Positions 7,867 to 12,895 of a stretch of 12,895 bases of DNA are shown here, piece by piece; within the stretch, counting starts at the first letter, position 1; every line of letters begins with the position of its first letter. A program made the translations under genes and the position numbers. Origin of the DNA: Hyphomonas sp. (lineage in GTDB: Bacteria > Pseudomonadota > Alphaproteobacteria > Caulobacterales > Hyphomonadaceae); contig JANSXJ010000077.1 of the NCBI GenBank assembly GCA_024743015.1, forward strand, positions 1 through 12,895, read 5' to 3'. Below the pieces are notes generated by a model that was not told the origin of the DNA, searched no databases, and was given only the letters and a program-made list of their open reading frames with translations.

Positions 7867-7985
7867 CTTGATCACAAAAGCGCCAAAAAACAGTTGCATA
7901 ACCGGCTTGAGTATAGTGGCATGCAACTTGCGATCGATTGCGGGAGCGCGTGGGACAGCTTTTTCGCACCCCGGTTTTGATCAAG
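7867..7985. repeat. Inverted repeat CTTGATCA / TGATCAAG
   Basis: CTTGATCA (7867-7874) and its exact reverse complement TGATCAAG (7978-7985) are separated by 103 bases. Each arm also contains the self-palindrome TGATCA, so each could itself be a binding site. The right arm is 66 bases before the start codon of the rightward glycosyltransferase. Function is unknown. Confidence 0.3.
7892..7928. promoter_or_regulatory. Perfect 8-bp dyad AGTTGCAT-N21-ATGCAACT, operator-like
   Basis: AGTTGCAT (7892-7899) and ATGCAACT (7921-7928) are exact reverse complements around a 21-base centre that includes TATAGT, the best -10-like hexamer in the region. The geometry is that of a regulator site overlapping a promoter core, but no regulator gene is nearby and the site is not matched to a named family. 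Confidence 0.4.
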
Positions 7986-8050
7986 ATAAGGGATGGCGCG
8001 AGGCTTCAAGCCTGGTGTGTAGAGTGGTTATTGGTGAGATGGGGAGACCG

Positions 8051-9187
8051 ATGAACAATCGTGTGAGCGTCATCCTGCCCACCTATAATCGAGCCGATCT
8101 GATTTCGGATACGATTGAGAGTTTGCTGGCTCAAACTCGGCCAGTGGATGAAATTCTGGTCATTGATGACGGTTCGACAGACGAGACCGCGCAACGTGTC
8201 TCCGCGTTTGGAGACCAGGTTCGCTACCACCACAAGAAAAATGGCGGCAAATCGGCTGCGCTCAATCTGGCGCTGACCATGATCGACGGCGACTGTGTCT
8301 GGATTTGCGACGATGATGATCTGTTGTTGCCGGACGCTTGCGCCCGCCTGATGCACGAGATGGAAGCCGATCCGGCGCTCGATTTCTGCGCGGGCTTGCA
8401 CAAGGATTTCTATGTCGATCCAAAAACGGGCGAAAACGTTTCTAAGGAACCTGGTTATTCCAAAGCGTCACACCCGGACGAAGTGTTCTCGGACGCGCTG
8501 GATGGGTGTCATATTTTCCAGCCAGGACTTATCGTTCGCCGGACCTTCTATGATCGTATTGGCCCGTTCGATGAGACGCTGAACCGATCCCAGGACTATG
8601 AGATGCTGCTCAGGCTTACTCGCCACGGTAACGGTCGTGTCTTGCCACACGTCGTGTTCCTGCACCGCGAGCATCAAGGCACGCGCGGGGCGGCGAGCGA
8701 GCGATTTACGATGCAGGAAGCAAATCGCAAATGGATCAAGTATCATCGCCAGATCATCAAACCGCTGCTCGATGATGTAGATGATCAGGAACTCCTGCCT
8801 TCAGATATCTGGAACGACCCATCGAGAGCCTCGACGCGTGAGCGCACGGCGATGATCCGCAAAGGATCGATTTTTGGACGTCATGTTCTCTGGGACGAAG
8901 CACTGGAGGCCTGGGCGGCGATTGACCCGGTGCCCGATGCGAAGCTGTGCGACTATGAAATACAATTGATCCGGATGTCGACAGGCTATGGTCTCGGCTG
9001 TGCGCCTTTGCTTGAGTCTGACGCTGTGAAGGCAAAGATGCAGGCCCTGAAAGCGCAGTCGCCTCTCGGGCGTCAAATTGTCCGACAGCTGGGCCGATCG
9101 GTCCGCTGGCGGATCAAGCACGCTGTACGAGGAGGTGCGTTTGGCGAGGCCGTTCAGCTCACGCGCTTCATGATGGCGGCGCACTGA
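8051..9187 (+). CDS. Family 2 glycosyltransferase
   Basis: Predicted inverting glycosyltransferase (378 aa) with a canonical GT-A N-terminus: VSVILPTYNRADLISDTI (5-22), nucleotide-binding VIDDGST (37-43), KNGGKSAALNLAL (63-75), the metal-binding acidic run CDDDDLLLP (86-94), FQPGLIVRR (156-164) and the catalytic-acid region NRSQDYEMLLRL (178-189). The C-terminal 140 residues are soluble, rich in charged residues and without membrane helices; their role is unclear. ATG 8051 is preceded by GGGGAG (8041-8046); an in-frame ATG at 8039 and a much longer open extension to 7850 exist, but the conserved domain starts right after 8051. It is divergent from the sulfotransferase pair and 94 bases upstream of the phosphopantetheinyl transferase on the same strand. 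Whether it serves the polysaccharide or glycosylates the assembly-line product is open. Confidence 0.85.
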   Translation: MNNRVSVILPTYNRADLISDTIESLLAQTRPVDEILVIDDGSTDETAQRVSAFGDQVRYHHKKNGGKSAALNLALTMIDGDCVWICDDDDLLLPDACARLMHEMEADPALDFCAGLHKDFYVDPKTGENVSKEPGYSKASHPDEVFSDALDGCHIFQPGLIVRRTFYDRIGPFDETLNRSQDYEMLLRLTRHGNGRVLPHVVFLHREHQGTRGAASERFTMQEANRKWIKYHRQIIKPLLDDVDDQELLPSDIWNDPSRASTRERTAMIRKGSIFGRHVLWDEALEAWAAIDPVPDAKLCDYEIQLIRMSTGYGLGCAPLLESDAVKAKMQALKAQSPLGRQIVRQLGRSVRWRIKHAVRGGAFGEAVQLTRFMMAAH

Positions 9188-9260
9188 TGCGCTAAGACGA
9201 AACAGAAAGCGTGAATTTGTTCTGAGTGGTAAACAGGACTTGCACATTTCCCTGATAGGC

Positions 9261-9266
9261 AGGAGG
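9261..9266 (+). promoter_or_regulatory. AGGAGG Shine-Dalgarno for the phosphopantetheinyl transferase, at long spacing
   Basis: AGGAGG is a strong match to the 16S anti-Shine-Dalgarno and the best in the window. It lies 15 bases before ATG 9282, longer than the usual 5-9, and 36 before the next in-frame ATG at 9303. It rules out the in-frame TTG at 9240 as the main start. Confidence 0.5.
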
Positions 9267-9281
9267 CCCGTCTCACAACTC

Positions 9282-10010
9282 ATGTCTCGTCACCAAGCTC
9301 TTATGACTCAGATCCAACCAGATACAGAAATTGCGGCGAACGTCTGGCTCTGGGACAATGCTGAGTTCTCAGGCCAAGCCGAAGCGCTTGCAAGCGTCCT
9401 GAGCGAAGAGGAAATTGCCCTACGGGACCGCCAATTCTCTCCTACAAAGGGTCTGTATTGGGCCATCTCGCGCGCCAGAATACGCCAAAAACTTGCAGAG
9501 ATGACTGGACGTTCGGCGGCGCAGATTGAATTCGAAGAAGACAGGTTCGGGCACCTGACTTTAAAGCAAGCAGATCTTTCGTTCAGTGTGAGCCATGATG
9601 GCGCCTGGACGGCTCTTGCCGTGTGCGAGACGGCCCGGATCGGAATCGATATTGAGTCAATAAAACCACTCAGCCGCGAGGAGATGGAATGGCCGCTCTC
9701 GCCGCGCGAGCGGTGCGATCTCGCCGGGGTGGGTGACGAGCATCTCCTGCAAGCCTTTTTCAGATACTGGACGCTCAAAGAGGCATTTATCAAAGCACTT
9801 GGGCTCGGTGTGTCGTTTCCTTTGGAAGATTTTGACATGTCGCCGTTCGGCGCGGCGGCTGCGCTATTGCGGGTCGCCGGCGATCCAGATGCGCCCGAAG
9901 AATGGTGCTTCGAGGCCCGCGAAATCCGACCAGGGTTGCGGTTCGCGCTTGCGTTGAAAACAGAGGGAAATTCTCCCAAACTCTCGTATTACGAGAAACT
10001 TGGGCACTAA
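9282..10010 (+). CDS. Sfp-type 4'-phosphopantetheinyl transferase
   Basis: Transfers the phosphopantetheine arm of CoA to a serine of carrier domains, turning apo assembly-line enzymes into their active form. The 242-aa protein is of normal length for the Sfp/EntD class. Motifs: SRARIR (63-68), where the CoA-contacting arginine is expected, FSVSHDGAW (101-109, His of the SH pair), GIDIE (121-125, Mg-binding Asp123 and Glu125) and RYWTLKEAFIKALGLG (161-176, with the WxxKE glutamate). All key residues are present, so it should be active. Start chosen at ATG 9282 because of the AGGAGG upstream; ATG 9303 is possible and would still keep every motif. Its closest partner is the large assembly-line gene 74 bases downstream, the expected client, whose carrier domain lies beyond the window. 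AcpS-type modification of fatty-acid ACP is less likely given family and context. Confidence 0.93.
   Translation: MSRHQALMTQIQPDTEIAANVWLWDNAEFSGQAEALASVLSEEEIALRDRQFSPTKGLYWAISRARIRQKLAEMTGRSAAQIEFEEDRFGHLTLKQADLSFSVSHDGAWTALAVCETARIGIDIESIKPLSREEMEWPLSPRERCDLAGVGDEHLLQAFFRYWTLKEAFIKALGLGVSFPLEDFDMSPFGAAAALLRVAGDPDAPEEWCFEAREIRPGLRFALALKTEGNSPKLSYYEKLGH
9975..10004 (+). other. Two-part RNA hairpin at the end of the phosphopantetheinyl transferase gene
   Basis: CCCAA (9975-9979) pairs with TTGGG (10000-10004), and inside it TCTCGT (9982-9987) pairs with ACGAGA (9991-9996) around a 3-base ATT loop, giving 11 base pairs with one small internal loop. It overlaps the last codons and ends 3 bases before the stop codon. 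No T-run follows, so it is not a standard intrinsic terminator; an mRNA-stability or processing element between this gene and the downstream gene is possible. Confidence 0.35.
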
Positions 10011-10084
10011 AGGTATCGGTTGGAACGAATTTTGCTTTGATTTTCCGGGGATATTGCCTCTGGGTTGGATGAAAGCGAATTCAA

Positions 10085-12895
10085 ATGCTGCGTAGGGTAA
10101 ACAGTAAGATGTCAGGGACGCGTCACAAGGCGGTTTTCGTCGGAAGTACTCAGGTGCTGATCGACTGTATCAAACAATGGGTTGCTTCGGGAGGCGAAGT
10201 TGAAGCCGTAATCAGTGACTGTTCAGAGGTGAAAACCTGGAGTTCGACCACTGATATCGCGCTCATCTCTCCCAAGCAGGATCTCACTGCCTCGCTAGCG
10301 AATAAGCCGTTCGATTATCTGTTTTCGATCGTCAATCATGCCATTTTGCCAGATGAATTGGTGGCGCTTCCTGCGCGACGCGCGATCAATTATCACGACT
10401 CGCTGCTGCCTTCCTATGCCGGGTTTAATGCAACGTCCTGGTCGATCATTGATGGGGCCGACACACATGGTGTGACCTGGCACTCAATGACCGCTGATGT
10501 CGATGGTGGCGGAATTCTGCTTCAGAAGTCTGTCGCGATTTCGACGGAAGACACCGCGTTCTCGCTTGCCGTTAAGTGCGCGAATGCCTGCCGCGAAACA
10601 TTCGCTGATCTGCTAGCTGCGCTCGCTGTGGAAGCTGAGACCGGCACGTCAATGCCCGAAACGGCGCAGACGGCGCAGCAGCAGTTTCATTTGCGGTCTG
10701 AGCGGCCTGGCCTTGGCCTCATCGATCTGGAGCAACCTGCAGCGGTGATCAGCCAGTTCGTACGCGGATTGCACCTTGGCCGTGATGATAACTGGATGTG
10801 CTTGCCCAAGCTTCTTTTGGGCGATGTCGTCTATCTCGTGGATCACGCTGAAACAGCCGATATTGCGGCGTCGACCACACCGGGAACAGTGCTGACGGCA
10901 ACCGAGACCAGTCTCACCGTCGCCGCAACGGATAACGCTGTTCACTTCAGCGGTTTGTCCCGGATTGACGGGCAGCCGCTGAAAGCCGGTGAGCTCAGCG
11001 CCTATCTTAACTCAGTCGTCACATCGGCCCGCGGCATTGCGGACGCCTTGGCGGACGATGACGCAAAGCTTACCAAGCATGAACGCTTCTGGGTCCGCCG
11101 TGTCGCAGCACAGTCCGCACCCAAACTCGGACAGATTCGTGAAGTCTCCGGACAGGCCAATCCATCGAGTATCTCAGTCGATCGTCAGTATACGGCGAGC
11201 GACTATCTCGCGGCCTTGTCGGTCTATGTTGCTCGAGCGGGCGAAGAGTCCACGTTTGATATCGCGCTGGCCAAAGCGTTGCCAAAACATGCAGACCGCT
11301 TCTACGCGTCCGCAACGCCCATGCGCGTCACCGTCGACATGGGTGCGCCCTTCGAAACAGTGCGATCACAGGTCGACGCTGAGTTGTCGGTTCAGGAAAA
11401 ACGCAAAACCTTCGCGCGCGATATGCTCATGCGTTATGAGCAGTTGCGTGGTCAGACGGATGAGATCGATCGCCTGACAATTGGCGTGCAGACAGACGGC
11501 GCGCCTGGCTTGGTAGCGGGCACGGCGCTCACCATGCATGCGGACGAGACACTCGACGAAGTTACGTTCACTTATGATCAAAACGCGCTTTCAGAAACTG
11601 AACTTCGTGCCCTGGTCGCTCGGATAGAGACCCTTCTGGCTGAGGCAAATGCACAACCTGACACCCCGGTCGCCAAGCTTAACCTGCTGCCGGAAACCGA
11701 AAAACGCGCGCTCCTGGATCTCTCTCAAGGCCCGCGCAAAGACTATGCAAGCGACCTGTGCGTCCATCAACAATTCGAAGCGCAAGCCGCCCGCACGCCG
11801 GATGCCAAGGCTGTGGTGTTTAAGTCGACATCTCTGACCTATCGCGAGCTGGATGCGCGTGCCAACCAGATTGCGAACACGCTGATCAGCAAAGGTGTAG
11901 AGCCCGGAGACTTCGTCGCAGTTTGCGTGAGGCGCTCAACCGATTTGGTCGCGGCTTTGCTCGGCGTGATGAAAGCCGGTGCCGCCTATGTGCCAATGGA
12001 TCCATCTTACCCGCGCGATCGTCTTGCGATCATGCTGGAAGATTCTGGCGCCAAAGTGGTTTTGACCGGAGCATCTCTGGCCAAATCGCTGGCATTCGAC
12101 GGCGCCGATCTGGTGACCCTGGACTCGATTTCCGCCGACACGGATTCGAGCGCGCCGCAAGTCTCTGTCACGTCAAACCATCTCGCTTATGTGATCTTCA
12201 CCTCTGGCTCCACCGGGCGTCCGAAGGGCGTGAAAGTCGCTCATCGCAATGTCTCCAATTTCTTTGCGGGGATGGACGATGTGATTGGCATCGAGCCCGG
12301 CGTCTGGCTGGCGGTGACGAGTGTCAGTTTCGACATTTCGGTCCTGGAAATTTTCTGGACCCTCGCCCGAGGTTTCGAAGTCGTCATTCAGGGCGAAATG
12401 GATCAGAGCAGCCTGTCCGATGCCGCGCGCGTTGAAGTCTCCGACACGCCAATGGATTTTGGCCTGTTCTATTTCTCTTCATCGCAAGGCGATGCGCGCC
12501 CGGGCGAGACCTATAAATTGCTCCTTGAGGGCGCCAAGTTTGCGGATACCAATGGCTTCCAGTCGGTCTGGACACCAGAGCGGCATTTCCATGAGTTTGG
12601 TGGCATTTTCCCAAATCCAGCTGTTACCACAGCGGCGCTGGCGACCATCACCGAAAATGTGGCCTTGCGCGCTGGCAGCGTTGTTTTGCCGATGCATAAT
12701 CCAATCTGCGTGGCCGAAGACTGGTCGGTTCTCGATCAGCTTTCGAATGGCCGGGTCGGACTGTCTTTTGCCTCTGGCTGGCACGCCAATGATTTCGCTC
12801 TGATGCCGGAGAATTACGAACGCCGCCGCGAGATCATGGTGGAGAGCATTGATACAGTGTTCAAGCTCTGGGCCGGGGAAGAAGTTGAAGTCGCC
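10085..12895 (+). CDS. Assembly-line synthetase: formyltransferase, half condensation, adenylation interrupted by luciferase-like monooxygenase (partial, 3' cut)
   Basis: The frame is open for 937 codons to the window edge. Domain order: (1) formyltransferase core, with NYHDSLLPSYAG (102-113) and DVDGGGILLQ (138-147); Asn102, His104 and Asp140 match the catalytic triad of methionyl-tRNA formyltransferase with the same spacing; (2) formyltransferase C-terminal subdomain, about 203-300; (3) C-terminal lobe of a condensation domain, about 325-545, with ERFWVRR (333-339), RDMLMRY (445-451) and LNLLPETEKRALL (532-544), but no HHxxxDG anywhere before it; (4) adenylation domain with A1 LTYREL (584-589), A2 MKAGAAYVPMDPSYP (629-643), A3 LAYVIFTSGSTGRPKG (700-715) and A4 SFDIS (748-752); (5) from about 790, a MupA/Atu3671-type FMN monooxygenase (MDFGLFYF, WTPERHFHEFGG, SGWHANDF) inserted between A4 and A5. 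The rest of the insert, A5-A10 and carrier domain should lie downstream. ATG 10109 is an alternative start. The N-formyl or formyl-derived starter role is inference; product unknown. Confidence 0.9.
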   Translation, partial: MLRRVNSKMSGTRHKAVFVGSTQVLIDCIKQWVASGGEVEAVISDCSEVKTWSSTTDIALISPKQDLTASLANKPFDYLFSIVNHAILPDELVALPARRAINYHDSLLPSYAGFNATSWSIIDGADTHGVTWHSMTADVDGGGILLQKSVAISTEDTAFSLAVKCANACRETFADLLAALAVEAETGTSMPETAQTAQQQFHLRSERPGLGLIDLEQPAAVISQFVRGLHLGRDDNWMCLPKLLLGDVVYLVDHAETADIAASTTPGTVLTATETSLTVAATDNAVHFSGLSRIDGQPLKAGELSAYLNSVVTSARGIADALADDDAKLTKHERFWVRRVAAQSAPKLGQIREVSGQANPSSISVDRQYTASDYLAALSVYVARAGEESTFDIALAKALPKHADRFYASATPMRVTVDMGAPFETVRSQVDAELSVQEKRKTFARDMLMRYEQLRGQTDEIDRLTIGVQTDGAPGLVAGTALTMHADETLDEVTFTYDQNALSETELRALVARIETLLAEANAQPDTPVAKLNLLPETEKRALLDLSQGPRKDYASDLCVHQQFEAQAARTPDAKAVVFKSTSLTYRELDARANQIANTLISKGVEPGDFVAVCVRRSTDLVAALLGVMKAGAAYVPMDPSYPRDRLAIMLEDSGAKVVLTGASLAKSLAFDGADLVTLDSISADTDSSAPQVSVTSNHLAYVIFTSGSTGRPKGVKVAHRNVSNFFAGMDDVIGIEPGVWLAVTSVSFDISVLEIFWTLARGFEVVIQGEMDQSSLSDAARVEVSDTPMDFGLFYFSSSQGDARPGETYKLLLEGAKFADTNGFQSVWTPERHFHEFGGIFPNPAVTTAALATITENVALRAGSVVLPMHNPICVAEDWSVLDQLSNGRVGLSFASGWHANDFALMPENYERRREIMVESIDTVFKLWAGEEVEVA

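Larger units (their letters stand above)
7774..8050. promoter_or_regulatory. Divergent intergenic region, presumed to hold both promoters
   Basis: This 277-base gap lies between the leftward glycosyltransferase and the rightward family 2 glycosyltransferase, so it should contain their promoters. No open frame in it has coding character. No convincing -35/-10 pair with a 16-18 base spacer was found on either strand; a TATAGT at 7912-7917 has a TTGCAT only 12 bases upstream. It does hold three repeat structures listed separately (7799-7821, 7867-7985, 7892-7928). Promoter function is inferred only from gene orientation. Confidence 0.5.

Noticed and set aside
7894..7917. TTGCAT and TATAGT as a sigma-70 promoter
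   Set aside because: The spacer is only 12 bases, too short for a normal -35/-10 pair; the -10-like hexamer alone is weak evidence.
7774..7980. Small open frames in the divergent intergenic region
   Set aside because: No coding-type composition, no ribosome site and no recognisable family; the long extension of the rightward glycosyltransferase back to 7850 lies upstream of its conserved N-terminus.
9308..9979. 223-codon open frame antisense to the phosphopantetheinyl transferase
   Set aside because: Serine/arginine-rich low-complexity shadow of a high-GC gene with all Sfp motifs on the opposite strand.
10989..11477. 162-codon open frame within the synthetase, possibly a frameshifted domain
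   Set aside because: The main frame is unbroken through this stretch and keeps condensation-lobe features; no sign of a frameshift.
11923..12435. 170-codon open frame within the synthetase
   Set aside because: Arg/Ser/Gly-rich frame-shifted reading of the adenylation domain, whose A1-A4 motifs are intact in the main frame.

Overview
The window looks like a chromosomal segment of an alphaproteobacterium. GC content is in the high fifties by eye and third codon positions favour G/C. The exopolysaccharide proteins resemble the Exo proteins of rhizobia. A marine Caulobacterales/Hyphomonadales-type host is my best guess, but nothing here (no rRNA, no housekeeping gene) fixes the genus. No tRNA, rRNA, CRISPR array, insertion sequence or attachment site was seen.

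Left part (about 1-5730, + strand): a compact exopolysaccharide operon. After the tail of an unidentified upstream gene come four genes that read as exoA (family 2 glycosyltransferase with C-terminal membrane helices), exoP (Wzz-type chain-length protein fused to a tyrosine autokinase), exoL (GT-B fold glycosyltransferase) and exoM (family 2 glycosyltransferase). Gaps are short (35 bases, an 8-base overlap, 16 bases). In succinoglycan assembly ExoA, ExoL and ExoM add sugars two to four to the lipid-linked repeat and ExoP controls polymerisation and export. The priming transferase, flippase, polymerase and outer-membrane pore are not in the window.

Middle part (5770-7773, - strand): two genes 3 bases apart, a second GT-B glycosyltransferase followed by a PAPS-dependent sulfotransferase, converging on exoM. 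They probably make a modification module, and a sulfated polysaccharide is the simplest idea. A 277-base divergent intergenic region (7774-8050) with an 8-bp dyad, a wider inverted repeat and a direct repeat separates them from the rightward genes.

Right part (8051-12895, + strand): another family 2 glycosyltransferase, an Sfp-type phosphopantetheinyl transferase, and the first 937 codons of a very large assembly-line enzyme cut by the window edge. That enzyme is the most unusual item. It has an N-terminal formyltransferase with an intact N/H/D catalytic triad and its C-terminal subdomain, then only the C-terminal half of a condensation domain (no HHxxxDG motif), then an adenylation domain that is interrupted after motif A4 by a luciferase-like FMN monooxygenase of the MupA/Atu3671 type. 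The adjacent phosphopantetheinyl transferase would activate its carrier domain. Only three positions of the amino-acid specificity code are visible (D-I-L), which hint at glycine. What this enzyme makes, and whether it is linked to the polysaccharide or only a neighbour, cannot be settled here.
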